Part shown: in pieces, positions 9,764 to 19,168 of the stretch | Numbering within the stretch: the stretch's first letter is position 1 | How the letters are laid out: every line of letters begins with the position of its first letter | DNA from: Sphingobacteriales bacterium | Lineage (GTDB): Bacteria; Bacteroidota; Bacteroidia; Sphingobacteriales; Sphingobacteriaceae | DNA: 64,000 bases | NCBI GenBank assembly: GCA_014763615.1 | Contig: JACXVB010000008.1 | Coordinates: forward strand, 1-64,000 | Direction of reading: 5' to 3' | Notes under the pieces: model-generated | What the model saw: only the letters and a program-made list of their open reading frames with translations | What the model was told of the DNA's origin: nothing | The model's database searches: none | Translations under genes and position numbers: made by a program

Positions 9764-10291
9764 ATGGATTTAGAGAAACTTAAATATCCTATCGGGAGGT
9801 TTCAACCTAAAGATAATTACACTTTAGTGGAAATTGAAGGATTTATAGATACCATTAGATCTTTCCCGAAATTATTAAGACAAGAAGTAGCCTCTTTAAC
9901 TTCAGAACAATTGGAAACGCCTTACCGTCCTGAGGGTTGGACAATTAGACAGGTGGTACATCATTGTGCAGATAGCCACATGAATGCTTTGCTCCGCTTT
10001 AAACTCACTTTAACAGAGGACAATCCAACTATAAAACCTTACAAGGAAGCTGCTTTTGCCCGTTTAGACGATTATGAATTACCGATAGTTTTTTCTTTAA
10101 ACGTGATAGAAGGTATTCATCAGCATTGGGTATTTTTATTACATGGCATGAGTGCAGCGGATTATGAAAGAACTTATTTCCATCCAGAGCATCAAAAAAG
10201 TTTTGATTTATGTACTGCTTTAGCTACCTATCATTGGCATTGCCAACATCATTTGGCGCATATTCTGCAAGCTAAATCAACAATAGCTTAA
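9764..10291 (+). CDS. YfiT/BstA-type DinB metal-dependent enzyme (putative bacillithiol S-transferase family)
   Basis: The 175-residue product matches the YfiT family in length and motifs. It begins LKYPIGRFQPKDNYT and has the first metal-ligand helix GWTIRQVVHHCADSHMNAL and the second pair in the helix YHWHCQHHLAHIL. Three His of these helices bind the metal in YfiT. The frame is open further upstream, but ATG 9764, 2 bp after the stop of the previous DinB gene, gives the family's normal N-terminus. Its stop overlaps by 4 bp with the stop of the convergent lipoprotein gene. The biochemical role in Bacteroidota is not settled; a thiol-transferase or hydrolase role is inferred from the family. 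Confidence 0.85.
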   Translation: MDLEKLKYPIGRFQPKDNYTLVEIEGFIDTIRSFPKLLRQEVASLTSEQLETPYRPEGWTIRQVVHHCADSHMNALLRFKLTLTEDNPTIKPYKEAAFARLDDYELPIVFSLNVIEGIHQHWVFLLHGMSAADYERTYFHPEHQKSFDLCTALATYHWHCQHHLAHILQAKSTIA

Positions 10292-11205
10292 TCTTTTTTC
10301 CCGATAAGATCTAAGGTAATCACCGAAGCATGTGGCATCCCTAAGGTTTGGCCTGGAATAACGCGACAAAGATTTTTCACATAAACATCCAAAATTCCTT
10401 GCACCACTTTTTGTTGGCTTTCTGGCTCCTCTATCACCGTTTGGAAACGATAGAATTTTAAAATGCCTGAAACATCAGCTACCACGGCAACAGTGTAGCC
10501 AAAATCTTTATAAGCATGATGAATAGTAATCCGATATTCTGGATACAAATAATCATAAGCGGCAGTATGATTATCTAGTTCATTCACATTAGATATCTTC
10601 TCTACCTTTACAATTTTACTTTCTGAAGTGATTTTTACCGGATTTCTCGCTGCAAAAAAGTAAGCACTATCTAAAGGATGCGCATTGGCTAAGTTGATGT
10701 GTTTACGCACAAAAGCAGAATCTTTGGGTCTGGGTTTGCGCAATTCTGCTACCGTTTGGTGTATTTTTTTTAGATAATCTTCCGAGTAAAAAGTCATATA
10801 CACATTAGAGCGGATATCATGAGCAATCACTTTTCCGTTCACCTCTAAGCGTTGTAGAACCAAGCTGTCTTTGCTCATTTTTTTTACTCTAAACCAATTT
10901 CTTGCGAAATTATAAACGGCACCATGACTGTAAATCAGTGGAAAAGTAATCATGCTATCTAACGAAGGGCTGTAAGCTTTTACCAAAGTATCGGATAAAA
11001 ACTGAACAGCCCATTCTGGCTCTTGCTCAAAGCCAAAATCATTAAAAGCAATGTCGTTATCAAACGCTCTGCGTACTTCTTGGTATTTAATGCCTTTAAT
11101 TTTTTCAAACTGAAAGATGCGCTTTTCTGGATTGTTTCTGGGTGATGAACCCTGACAAGCACCGAGCAACATAAAGCTGAAAAAGTAGAAGTTTTTAAAT
11201 CGCAT
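10288..11205 (-). CDS. Lipoprotein of unknown function
   Basis: The 305-residue product has a lipoprotein signal with lipobox LLGAC (Cys at about residue 16). No known domain is recognised. The mature part is polar with short beta-rich stretches (KVIAHDIRSNVYMTFYSEDY; YRITIHHAYKDFGYTVAVV), and no repeats or membrane segments after the signal. It stands alone on the minus strand and meets the YfiT gene tail to tail with a 4-bp overlap. Codon use looks like that of its neighbours, so it is probably a real gene. Location at the outer membrane or periplasm is inferred from the lipobox. Confidence 0.65.
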   Translation of the reverse strand: MRFKNFYFFSFMLLGACQGSSPRNNPEKRIFQFEKIKGIKYQEVRRAFDNDIAFNDFGFEQEPEWAVQFLSDTLVKAYSPSLDSMITFPLIYSHGAVYNFARNWFRVKKMSKDSLVLQRLEVNGKVIAHDIRSNVYMTFYSEDYLKKIHQTVAELRKPRPKDSAFVRKHINLANAHPLDSAYFFAARNPVKITSESKIVKVEKISNVNELDNHTAAYDYLYPEYRITIHHAYKDFGYTVAVVADVSGILKFYRFQTVIEEPESQQKVVQGILDVYVKNLCRVIPGQTLGMPHASVITLDLIGKKD

Positions 11206-11307
11206 GATATTGTTTGCGAAAATAGAATTTTTGTGGTGAAGTAGGGTAAGTTGAATATTGGTTTTATGGTAAAGTTTATTTTATGGTGGCGTTTAACAAG
11301 CTTTAAG

Positions 11308-11330
11308 CCTATCGTCATGCTGACGATAGG
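11308..11330. repeat. Perfect 10-bp inverted repeat (REP-like) before htpG
   Basis: CCTATCGTCA (11308-11317), spacer TGC, TGACGATAGG (11321-11330). It begins a repeat-rich 436-bp gap (11206-11641) without a gene. Nearby 11390-11432 holds the partly matching inverse (CGCTTTGCTCAACATGACGA), suggesting a pair of facing repeat units. Confidence 0.7.
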
Positions 11331-11473
11331 AAGCATCTCACCATGTAAGTTTTTTGAAGTACTTTATGGCAACCTTGCAAATGGGATGTTTCTTGGATGA
11401 ACTTCGTTTTTCGCTTTGCTCAACATGACGACTTTCTATGTCCGCGTTAAGGATTGCAGCGGCATCCTTTTTT

Positions 11474-11516
11474 GTCATCCTGAGCGGAGTCGAAGGGTAG
11501 GCAAAAAAGATATAGC
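11474..11516. repeat. Dispersed repeat, copy 1 (GTCATCCTGAGCGGAGTCGA core)
   Basis: The core GTCATCCTGAGCGGAGTCGA plus AGG recurs exactly at 24871-24893, and both copies continue into similar GCAAAAA-GAT...TAGCGG flanks. It is non-coding and lies between genes in both places. This is a common intergenic repeat type in Bacteroidota. Confidence 0.8.
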
Positions 11517-11641
11517 GGAAAGCCTGTTAAAACGCCCAAAAAATCACCTCAAACTGTCATCTTGACATTCTGAAAAGCTTTGGAACAGAAATGGATAGGT
11601 TGCATCTGTAAACAAAAAAATAATTAACAGAACAATAGATC

Positions 11642-13525
11642 ATGAAGGAAAAAGGAACGATTTCAATTCACACGGAGAATATTTTCCCAATCATTAAGAA
11701 GTTTTTATACTCTGATAATGAGATATTTTTAAGAGAGTTGGTTTCTAACGCTGCCGATGCGACCCAAAAAATTAAGCGTTTAGCCTCTTTAGGGCAATAT
11801 AATGGCGAGTTGGGCGAGTTGCAGGTAGATGTTGCTTTTGATGCGAAGAAGAAAACCATCACCATTTCTGATAATGGTTTGGGGATGACCGCCGAAGAAA
11901 TTAAGAAATACATTAACCAAATCGCATTTTCTGGAGCGACTGAGTTTGTAGAGAAATTTAAAGACGCTAAAGATGCCAATGAGATCATCGGGAAGTTTGG
12001 TTTAGGTTTTTACTCGGCTTTTATGGTGGCTGAGAAAGTAGAAATCCAAACGCTTTCTTATCAGGAAGGCGCAGAACCGGCATCGTGGGTTTGTGATGGT
12101 AGTACCGAGTTTGAGATTAAAGAAGGAAAGCGTAAAACTCGTGGAACGGATGTGATTTTGCACATCAATAAAGAGTCGGAAGAATTTTTAGATCAATATA
12201 AAATTCAACAGATTTTAGATAAGTACTTCAAGTTTTTAACCGTGAAATTGGTTTTTGGTACTAAAACCGAAAGCGTAGAAGATGGCGAGGATAAAGAAGG
12301 AAAGAAAAAGTATAAGACAATTGATGTGCCGAATGTGATCAATGGTGCCAAACCCATTTGGACTATGGCTCCTGCCGATTTGAAAGACGAAGATTACTTG
12401 CAATTCTATAAAGAATTATATCCTTTCCAAGAAGATCCATTGTTCTGGATTCACTTAAATGTGGATTATCCTTTCAATTTAACCGGAGTGTTATACTTCC
12501 CGAAATTGAAAAATGATGTACAAATAGAGCGCAATAAAATCAAATTATTTAGTCGGCAAGTGTTTATTACTGATGAGGTGAAAGACATTGTTCCAGAATT
12601 TTTGATGCTGTTACATGGGGTGATTGATTCTCCTGATATTCCGTTAAACGTTTCGCGTAGCTTCTTACAAGCGGATGGAAATGTAAAGAAAATCAATAGT
12701 TACATCACCAAAAAAGTAGCGGAAAAATTAGGAGAATTATTCAAGAAAGACCGTGAGGCTTATGAGCAAAAATGGAGTGATATTGGCTTATTTGTGAAAT
12801 ACGGAATGATTTCTGAAGAGAAATTCTACGAAAAAGCCAAGGATTTTGCTTTGTTCACCAATACAGATAAAAAGCAGTTCACTTTTGAGGAATACAAAAT
12901 TAAGGTGAAAGACATCCAAACGGATAAAGACGGAAACACGATTTATTTATACACGGTTGACCCTGCTAAACAAGATGGTTTTATCCAATCGGCACAGAAA
13001 AAAGGTTATGATGTGTTGTTGATGGATACGCCAATTGATACGCATTTTGTGAGCCACATGGAGCACAAACTAGAGAAAACACAATTGAAACGTGTGGATT
13101 CTGCTACTGCCGATAAATTGATAGACAAGGGCGAGAAATTAGAACATGTATTGAGCGAAGACCAAACCAAGCAGGTGAAAGAAATCTTTGAAAAAGCGAT
13201 TAACAAACCGGCTTATCAGGTAGAGGTTGAAGCTTTAAGTCCGGATGAATTGCCTGTGACCGTAACCATGGACGAGTTTATGCGCAGAATGAAAGACATG
13301 GCTGCCATGGGTGGAGGCATGAGTTTCTATGGAAATATGCCGGATAGTTATAAAGTAGCCATCAATGGAAATCATAAATTGGTAACTAAAATTTTGGCTT
13401 CCGCCGATGAAAAAGAACAAGCTGAATTGGCTAAACAGGCTTTCGATTTAGCGCTACTTTCTCAAGGTTTACTAACCGGAGCGGAATTAACTGCTTTTGT
13501 GAATAGAAGTGTGGCTTTGATTTAG
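11642..13525 (+). CDS. htpG: Molecular chaperone HtpG (bacterial Hsp90)
   Basis: The 627-residue product is a complete bacterial Hsp90, an ATP-driven cytoplasmic dimer that helps late folding of client proteins. GHKL ATPase motifs are clear: FLRELVSNAADATQKI (with the catalytic Glu and the Mg-binding Asn), ISDNGLGM (nucleotide Asp), and GKFGLGFYSAFMVA (lid/G-box). The middle domain carries the conserved catalytic-loop Arg in LNVSRSFLQAD, and the C-terminal dimerisation domain is present. A charged linker near residue 215 (EDGEDKEGKKKYK) matches the short bacterial linker. It starts 8 bp after a purine-rich stretch and stands alone, ending at a hairpin. Heat-shock control is likely by family, but no heat-shock operator was seen in the repeat-rich gap upstream. 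Confidence 0.97.
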   Translation: MKEKGTISIHTENIFPIIKKFLYSDNEIFLRELVSNAADATQKIKRLASLGQYNGELGELQVDVAFDAKKKTITISDNGLGMTAEEIKKYINQIAFSGATEFVEKFKDAKDANEIIGKFGLGFYSAFMVAEKVEIQTLSYQEGAEPASWVCDGSTEFEIKEGKRKTRGTDVILHINKESEEFLDQYKIQQILDKYFKFLTVKLVFGTKTESVEDGEDKEGKKKYKTIDVPNVINGAKPIWTMAPADLKDEDYLQFYKELYPFQEDPLFWIHLNVDYPFNLTGVLYFPKLKNDVQIERNKIKLFSRQVFITDEVKDIVPEFLMLLHGVIDSPDIPLNVSRSFLQADGNVKKINSYITKKVAEKLGELFKKDREAYEQKWSDIGLFVKYGMISEEKFYEKAKDFALFTNTDKKQFTFEEYKIKVKDIQTDKDGNTIYLYTVDPAKQDGFIQSAQKKGYDVLLMDTPIDTHFVSHMEHKLEKTQLKRVDSATADKLIDKGEKLEHVLSEDQTKQVKEIFEKAINKPAYQVEVEALSPDELPVTVTMDEFMRRMKDMAAMGGGMSFYGNMPDSYKVAINGNHKLVTKILASADEKEQAELAKQAFDLALLSQGLLTGAELTAFVNRSVALI

Positions 13526-13578
13526 AAGTTGAAAGTGTAAAGTTTAGGGCTTAAAGTTCCTAAACTAAGAATATTTTG

Positions 13579-13617
13579 AATCCCTCTTGGAGTTTGTCTC
13601 TGGGAGGGATTTTCTGT
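13579..13617 (+). terminator. Terminator-like hairpin after htpG
   Basis: AATCCCTC (13579-13586) pairs with GAGGGATT (13604-13611), then TTTCTG. The inner part (TTGGAG / CTCTGG) partly extends the stem. Confidence 0.6.
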
Positions 13618-13861
13618 TAAAATGACATCCAAATTTGTAGAATTTAGAAAAAAAAATTTAGCTATTACCCTTATGTGGGAGAATCATAAGACCTAAACCA
13701 TCGGGAAGAAGGCTTTTATTTGTACAATGAAAACATTGCTTCCTAATAAAAAAGCAGGCACGAATAAAAAAGTGTTTGAGCAATGATTTAACCTGTTTTT
13801 TCTGTTTGCAAATGAAAGTGAACCTCCCTATCCATCAAAAAGGAGAGCTTGAGGAGCTAAT

Positions 13862-14290
13862 TTAGGTTGATATTTTAAGTGCCATTATTTTTCTTTTTTT
13901 TCAATCAAATCGGTTAGTTTATGATCGCTAAAAGCGATGTTGTCTGGCAAAACTTACTAAGTTAGAAAACGATATTTTTTGTTTGATGCTTTTTCTGATT
14001 ACAGTAAAAAGGAGGTTTGCAATCAGGGTAAACCACATTTGTATTTTGATAGCGTTCTCATTATCCCCATGAAAGTACTTGAGCGGGAAGTTTTGTTTCA
14101 ATTATTTAAAGAGCAGCTCAATCTGCCTTCGTAATTTGTACAATTGACCAATTTTTTGGCTCGACATATCAAAGATGTTAGTTAGAAACTGTAATAAGGA
14201 TTTCTTATCTTCATCATAGTACACCACACGCCTCAGGATTAAAGTATGATTCTTTTTTGTTCATTTTGACAACCATCCCATTAAAATTAC
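13862..14290 (-). mobile_element. Decayed IS4-type transposase, C-terminal part
   Basis: Minus-strand translation gives one long recognisable frame interrupted by stops: RRVVYYDEDKKSLLQFLTN, then QLYKLRRQIELLFK, a stop, LKQNFPLKYFHGDNENAIKI, and TLIANLLFTVIRKSI. This is the Y-(2)-R-(3)-E-(6)-K block (YKLRRQIELLFK) and C-terminal tail of IS4-family transposases. The normal Trp after ELLFK is now TAA, and three more stops follow near the end. The N-terminal half and inverted repeats were not found. It is a dead relic in the 918-bp gap between htpG and oxyR. The rest of that gap (13618-13861 and 14291-14443) shows no gene. Confidence 0.75.
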
Positions 14291-14443
14291 TATCCTATAG
14301 CCGTTTTAAGAGGCAGTAATGTTGATCAGCCAAGAAATTTATCCAAATCAGTTACCGGAGAATAATAGAGAAGGGGCTTAAAAAGCTCCTTATTTATTTT
14401 TGATAGATTTCTGTTTTCTTATAGTATTTTTCTATATTAGAAC

Positions 14444-15373
14444 ATGACTATTGTTCAATTAGAATATGCAGTTGCGGTAGATACTTACCGCAGTTTTGTT
14501 TTAGCTGCCGAAAAATGCTTTGTAACTCAACCCACACTGAGTATGCAAATCCAAAAATTAGAAGAACATTTAGGTGTAAAACTTTTTGACCGATCTAGAC
14601 AACCCGTAGTGCCTACGGAAATAGGCATTGAGATTATTGAACAAGCCAGAAAAATTCTTCAAGAAAGCTACAAAATCAAAGAAATTATTGAAGAAAGAAA
14701 AGGGGAATTGGCAGGAGAATTGAAAATTGGCGTCATCCCAACTATTGCTCCTTATTTACTTCCACGGGTAATTGGTGGCTTCATGGAAAAATATCCAAAA
14801 GTAAAACTAACTGTTTCTGAACTTACCACAGAAAGTATCATTCATCAATTAAAAGTTGGTTTGATAGATTGCGGAATTTTAGCAACTCCGTTGGATGAAC
14901 CTTCTTTAAATGAAAGACCTGTTTTTTACGAAAACTTTGTGAGTTACCTCTCCAAAAACAGTTTTGTTTTTAAGAAAAAAACACTTACCCCAGATGATTT
15001 AGATATCGATGATTTATGGCTCTTAAATGAAGGGCATTGTTTAAGAAATCAGGTTTTAAATATTTGCAAACACAAACAATCTAATCATCATGCGTTAGAT
15101 TACAACACCGGAAGTATAGAAACTTTAATCAAAATGGTGGATTTGAATAATGGAATCACCATCCTGCCTGAGCTTTCTATCCAAGATTTTTCTATAAAAC
15201 AAATGGATAAAGTACGCTATTTCAAAAGCCCGGAACCTAGCCGAGAGGTGAGCATCGTAACACATAAAAACTTCATCAAAAAAAGAGTAATTGATGCCCT
15301 GGAAATTGAAATTTTAAATAGTGTTCCTAAACGGATGAAATCTAAAAAGAAGAAAGAAATTGTAGCAATATAA
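14444..15373 (+). CDS. oxyR: OxyR-type LysR regulator, hydrogen-peroxide sensor
   Basis: The 309-residue product is a LysR-family activator. The N-terminal winged helix is at residues 1-60 (SFVLAAEKCFVTQPTLSMQI as recognition region), followed by a linker helix and the effector domain. The sensor signature is intact: GHCLRNQVLNIC places cysteines at residues 199 and 208, the same spacing and numbering as the E. coli OxyR peroxide switch. Peroxide should form the 199-208 disulfide and turn on defence genes such as catalase or alkyl hydroperoxide reductase, none of which lies in this window. A TonB receptor converges on it across a shared hairpin. The upstream gap holds the IS relic and a weak hairpin (14373-14389). 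The name is given because of the cysteine match. Confidence 0.92.
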   Translation: MTIVQLEYAVAVDTYRSFVLAAEKCFVTQPTLSMQIQKLEEHLGVKLFDRSRQPVVPTEIGIEIIEQARKILQESYKIKEIIEERKGELAGELKIGVIPTIAPYLLPRVIGGFMEKYPKVKLTVSELTTESIIHQLKVGLIDCGILATPLDEPSLNERPVFYENFVSYLSKNSFVFKKKTLTPDDLDIDDLWLLNEGHCLRNQVLNICKHKQSNHHALDYNTGSIETLIKMVDLNNGITILPELSIQDFSIKQMDKVRYFKSPEPSREVSIVTHKNFIKKRVIDALEIEILNSVPKRMKSKKKKEIVAI

Positions 15374-15385
15374 TTAATCAAAAAA

Positions 15386-15434
15386 GGCGGTCTCCTAAGT
15401 TTGTTGCAAGCAAATGTAGGAGACAGCCTCTTTT
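15386..15434. terminator. Bidirectional terminator between oxyR and the TonB receptor gene
   Basis: GGCGGTCTCCTA (15386-15397) pairs with TAGGAGACAGCC (15417-15428) with one mismatch. A run of A precedes it and a run of T follows, so it can serve both convergent genes. Confidence 0.85.
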
Positions 15435-15435
15435 G

Positions 15436-17586
15436 TTATAAACTAATTTTTAGTGCCAAATTAAACACTCTGCCCTCAATAGGTGCGTAAATCTGCCTAA
15501 AAGAAGGATCATTCGTTGGTGGTAGCACTAAGGGCTCCCTATTACTTTGCTTTACATCAAGCGCATTTTCTAAGTTCGCAATCATGGTGATTTTCCCGAA
15601 ATACTTTTGCACACTTAGCCCCAAAGTAAAAAAAGAAGGGGTTTTAGTATCACCATCCCGATACATGGACGACAAATAATACCCCTCAGCAGCCACAGAA
15701 AAATTCTTTTCTACCTCATAAAGCACATCTACATTTAATTTATGTTTTGGGGTTAGAGGTAAAAAAGGCTGAACAGTATTATACTTTCGTTTAGCATTGA
15801 TATAAGTATAGGCTCCATAAATTTGAAATTCATCATCAACAAAATGAAAATCAGTTTCCAATCCAGCTGTATTAATGGGCTGATTTTGATTGGTAAAAAC
15901 ATCTCCTTGCAAAACCAATGGATGCTGTATTTGGGTATCAAAAAAAGACTGTGTTAAGGTGAGGTACGCTTCATCCTCAAGATTTAACTTATAATTGAAA
16001 TCTAAATTAGTCCCAATAGATTGCTCAGCTTTGATGTTTTGCCCCAAAGGAAGAATAGCGTTGTATCCAACTTCTTCTGCTTGGGTTGAAAAAATAGTGG
16101 GTAGCTTATATCCTAAACCACTCCCCAATCGGACATAAAAATCTGGATTAAATTGATATTTCAAAGCTAAACGAGGCAAAAAGAAAGCACCTAATTGATC
16201 TTGGAAATCTAATCTTATACCACCTTCTCCAATAAAATTAGGAGCAAATTTCCAATCATCTTGCATGAAAACACCAAAAGTATGATATTGTTGATCTCTG
16301 TTTAAATGGCTTTTTGTGGTATCCTCCTTAAAATTTTGAGTGATAAAATTAGAACCTAAAACAAATTGATGCTGCCCTTTCATGAAGCGCATATTTGCCT
16401 CAGTGTAGCTATCCCATTGTTTCCCTCCAAAGGCAGCGTTAAATTGATTAATCGTTCTGTTAAAATAGCTATTACTGCTTTTGAATGTAAATAAAGCATT
16501 TGATTTTGATTGATGTGTGAGCAAAAATTGCGATGACCATCTTTGTGATTTATTTTCCACAAAAAACTGATGTTGAGCATCTACCTGATGATTCAACACC
16601 AATAAATCTCCTCCTTTTCTATCGTCTATTAAACCATTTATACCAAAACGGATAGAAGTTCGATTATCTGGATAGATAAAAAGCGTAGGCGAAAAATTAA
16701 AAGTACGTGTTTGAGGAAGGTTGCTAAAGCCATCATGGCTTACATCTTTTGCCGATTGCCAACTGTTTGCACTTAAAAAACTAAAACCTACTTTTTTCCA
16801 TTTCTTAGCATAGTATCCGTTAACATCTTCCCCTCCTAAACTAGTCTTATTCAATAGAAAAGTTAACTCAGGCTTCTCATGAGGCACTTTACTAATCAGA
16901 TTAATAATACCAGCAATGGCATCGCCTCCGTACAAAGAAGAGGAGGAACCTTTAATAATTTCTATTTGCCTTAAATCTAAAGGCGGAATTTGCGTAATGC
17001 TTAAACCCTGTGCAAAACCACTATAAAGTGGAAATCCATCTTTTAAAAGCTGAGTATATTTGCCATCTAATCCAAGCAGCCTGATACTCACATTCCCGCT
17101 GATGGAGGAAGTTTGCTGAGGAAGTACACTTCCAGATTCGGTTAGTAATTTGGCGATTCCCATAGGTTTAATAGCGCCTTCTTCATTCACTTCTTCTTGT
17201 CCGATGACTTCTACTTTTACCGGACTATCTTCAATCCTTGAATTTGTTCTAGTGGAAGTGATAATCACTTCATCCATCACTTCTTCCTTTGGAATCATAA
17301 AAACTCCTACGGTATCAACAATCCTATCATTTGAAAAATGATGTGTAATGGTTTGCTCCTCATAATTTAAATCTGAACAAATAAAATTCACCTTTTTTAA
17401 AGGGATATTTTTAAAACTCACTACTCCATCATCATTGGTGGTGCCTTTAAAATTAGAATCTTTGATGTAAACGGAAACCCCTTCTATCGCCTTTAGGGTA
17501 TTGGCATCTTTTACTTTTAAATATATACTGTGTTGAGCCCATACAAATTGCGGCAGCAATAGCATGAGCCACAAGAATCTTCTCAT
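15436..17586 (-). CDS. TonB-dependent outer-membrane receptor
   Basis: The 716-residue product has a signal peptide (ending near VWAQ), an N-terminal carboxypeptidase-regulatory-like beta-sandwich (about residues 20-100), a plug domain (ITSTRTNSRIEDSPVKVEVI; IEIIKGSSSSLYGGDAIAGI) and a 22-stranded barrel ending in FNLALKISL with the terminal aromatic pattern. It resembles the siderophore/vitamin/metal receptor class rather than the larger SusC class, which is near 1000 residues. No SusD partner is adjacent. The gene lies 33 bp downstream of a small membrane-protein gene on the same strand, so the two probably share a transcript. The ligand is unknown; uptake of a metal complex is a reasonable inference. 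Energy would come from TonB-ExbBD, not encoded here. Confidence 0.88.
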   Translation of the reverse strand: MRRFLWLMLLLPQFVWAQHSIYLKVKDANTLKAIEGVSVYIKDSNFKGTTNDDGVVSFKNIPLKKVNFICSDLNYEEQTITHHFSNDRIVDTVGVFMIPKEEVMDEVIITSTRTNSRIEDSPVKVEVIGQEEVNEEGAIKPMGIAKLLTESGSVLPQQTSSISGNVSIRLLGLDGKYTQLLKDGFPLYSGFAQGLSITQIPPLDLRQIEIIKGSSSSLYGGDAIAGIINLISKVPHEKPELTFLLNKTSLGGEDVNGYYAKKWKKVGFSFLSANSWQSAKDVSHDGFSNLPQTRTFNFSPTLFIYPDNRTSIRFGINGLIDDRKGGDLLVLNHQVDAQHQFFVENKSQRWSSQFLLTHQSKSNALFTFKSSNSYFNRTINQFNAAFGGKQWDSYTEANMRFMKGQHQFVLGSNFITQNFKEDTTKSHLNRDQQYHTFGVFMQDDWKFAPNFIGEGGIRLDFQDQLGAFFLPRLALKYQFNPDFYVRLGSGLGYKLPTIFSTQAEEVGYNAILPLGQNIKAEQSIGTNLDFNYKLNLEDEAYLTLTQSFFDTQIQHPLVLQGDVFTNQNQPINTAGLETDFHFVDDEFQIYGAYTYINAKRKYNTVQPFLPLTPKHKLNVDVLYEVEKNFSVAAEGYYLSSMYRDGDTKTPSFFTLGLSVQKYFGKITMIANLENALDVKQSNREPLVLPPTNDPSFRQIYAPIEGRVFNLALKISL

Positions 17587-17619
17587 GATGCTAAAATTTA
17601 ATTTTTAAATAAATGAACC

Positions 17620-18036
17620 TTAAAATGAAGAGAGGAGTAGGTGTGGAGGACGAAAAAGTGGGGTTAAAAATCCTTCAGAATAATAATCATCAGTAAAAAT
17701 TAAATAATCTGATTTTTGATTAGAAACGGTTAATAGAGAAAACAGGAAAATAAATACAATGAAACTTACAGGGTTAGCTTGATGAACAAACTGAACTAAG
17801 CCATAAGCTTTAGGGGGTGCTTCATTAGCATTTTGTCCAAATAGAGTTTCGCCATGCAACAGATAATCAAATACAAAATCTAAAGCACCGGTCTCCTTTG
17901 CATTTTCGATAGTTTTGTACTTATGGTACATCAATCCTAAATCACGCATCAGAGAAAAATCACCTAATGGGAAAATCAATTGCCCGCAAAGGAAATAAGC
18001 TGCAACAATAAGATATCCCATTTTTTTAATCATCAT
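17620..18036 (-). CDS. Small membrane protein upstream of the TonB receptor
   Basis: The 138-residue product has a hydrophobic N-terminus (residues 6-25, signal or anchor) and a second strong hydrophobic segment near residues 92-105 (SFIVFIFLFSLLTVS). It ends in a proline/leucine tail (FRPPHLLLSSF). No family is recognised with certainty. Similar short proteins ending in a RPP motif are often found just ahead of TonB receptors in Bacteroidota, which would fit a metal-uptake accessory role; this is from general impression, not a search. It is the first gene of a two-gene unit with the receptor. Confidence 0.55.
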   Translation of the reverse strand: MMIKKMGYLIVAAYFLCGQLIFPLGDFSLMRDLGLMYHKYKTIENAKETGALDFVFDYLLHGETLFGQNANEAPPKAYGLVQFVHQANPVSFIVFIFLFSLLTVSNQKSDYLIFTDDYYSEGFLTPLFRPPHLLLSSF

Positions 18037-18139
18037 GCTAAATAGCTTATAATTTTTGATCCAATAATGGTAAAACGTAAATAAAAGGTAGTAATTTCAT
18101 TATCATCAACATTTTGCAGCTTTATTGGTTTGTAAATCA

Positions 18140-19168
18140 ATGGCTAAAAAACCACTTTTAGAATTTAATCAGAATGGGATTTATTGCGCTCAAGGCGATT
18201 TTTACATCGACCCTTGGCGACCGGTAAAAGATGCGGTAATTACACATGGGCATAGCGACCACGCAAAATGGGGACATCAAAAATATCTGGCTCATACGCT
18301 TTCTCGTGAAATTTTGTACCACAGACTAGGTCAGATTAGTTTAGAAACAATGGACTACGGCGAAAGTCGGATTAAAAATGGCGTAAAAATTACTTTTTAT
18401 CCAGCTGGACATATTCCCGGTTCTGCACAAATCAAAGTAGAATATCAGGGAGAAATTTGGGTGGTTTCTGGAGATTATAAAACCGAAGACGACGGTATAT
18501 GTACACCTTTCGAACCTGTAAAATGCCACTCATTTATATCGGAATGTACTTTTGGAATGCCTGTTTATAAATGGCAACCTCAAGCTGAAGTTTTTAAAGG
18601 TATTAATGAATGGTGGCAGCAAAAGCAAAATGAAGGAAAAACCTCAGTTTTAGCCGGATATTCTTTAGGCAAAGCACAGCGCATCTTACAAAACTTAGAT
18701 TTGAATATTGGTAAAGTGTTCACTCACGGCGTCATCCACAATTCTAATGAAGCGCTCATCAGAAACGGCATTGAACTAAATCCTACTACACTAATTACAG
18801 TCCTAACCACCAAAGAAGAATTAAAAGGAAATATCGTCATCTGTCCACCATCAGCTATCGGAACTCCTTGGATGCGAAAGATGAATCCATATTCTTTTGG
18901 TTACTGCTCGGGATGGATGGCCATCCGTGGAGCCAAAAGAAGAAGAGCTGCCGACAGAGGTTTTGTACTCTCAGACCATGCCGATTGGGATGGATTAATC
19001 TCGGCTATCAAAGCCACAGAATGTGATACCGTTTACCTCACCCATGGTTATACTGCCTCTTTTAGCAGATATTTAAGTGAAATTGGTTATGACGCCCGTG
19101 AAGCCAAAACTTTGTATGGTAATGAAGAGGAAAACGAGGCTGAGGAAGCGAAAGGAGAAAATTTATGA
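18140..19168 (+). CDS. Ligase-associated DNA exonuclease (metallo-beta-lactamase fold)
   Basis: The product (about 342 residues from ATG 18140, MAKKPLLEFNQNGIY) has the metallo-beta-lactamase/beta-CASP core: THGHSDHAKWG is the HxHxDH zinc motif, AGHIPGSAQI and VSGDYKT follow, and a late His lies in LSDHADWDGL. This is the exonuclease family encoded next to ATP-dependent ligases, thought to process DNA ends before sealing. An in-frame TTG five codons earlier is also possible, but the ATG gives the usual start. The stop overlaps the ligase start by 4 bp (ATGA), so translation is coupled. Position at the head of an exonuclease-ligase-helicase set supports the call. Confidence 0.92.
   Translation: MAKKPLLEFNQNGIYCAQGDFYIDPWRPVKDAVITHGHSDHAKWGHQKYLAHTLSREILYHRLGQISLETMDYGESRIKNGVKITFYPAGHIPGSAQIKVEYQGEIWVVSGDYKTEDDGICTPFEPVKCHSFISECTFGMPVYKWQPQAEVFKGINEWWQQKQNEGKTSVLAGYSLGKAQRILQNLDLNIGKVFTHGVIHNSNEALIRNGIELNPTTLITVLTTKEELKGNIVICPPSAIGTPWMRKMNPYSFGYCSGWMAIRGAKRRRAADRGFVLSDHADWDGLISAIKATECDTVYLTHGYTASFSRYLSEIGYDAREAKTLYGNEEENEAEEAKGENL

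Noticed and set aside
11206-11641. Several short repeats considered as a CRISPR array
   Set aside because: Units are unequal, inverted and not regularly spaced; no cas genes are present.
14373-14400. Hairpin GGGGCTT/AAGCTCC with T-rich tail upstream of oxyR
   Set aside because: It has a terminator shape but no gene on the plus strand ends before it; probably part of the IS relic.
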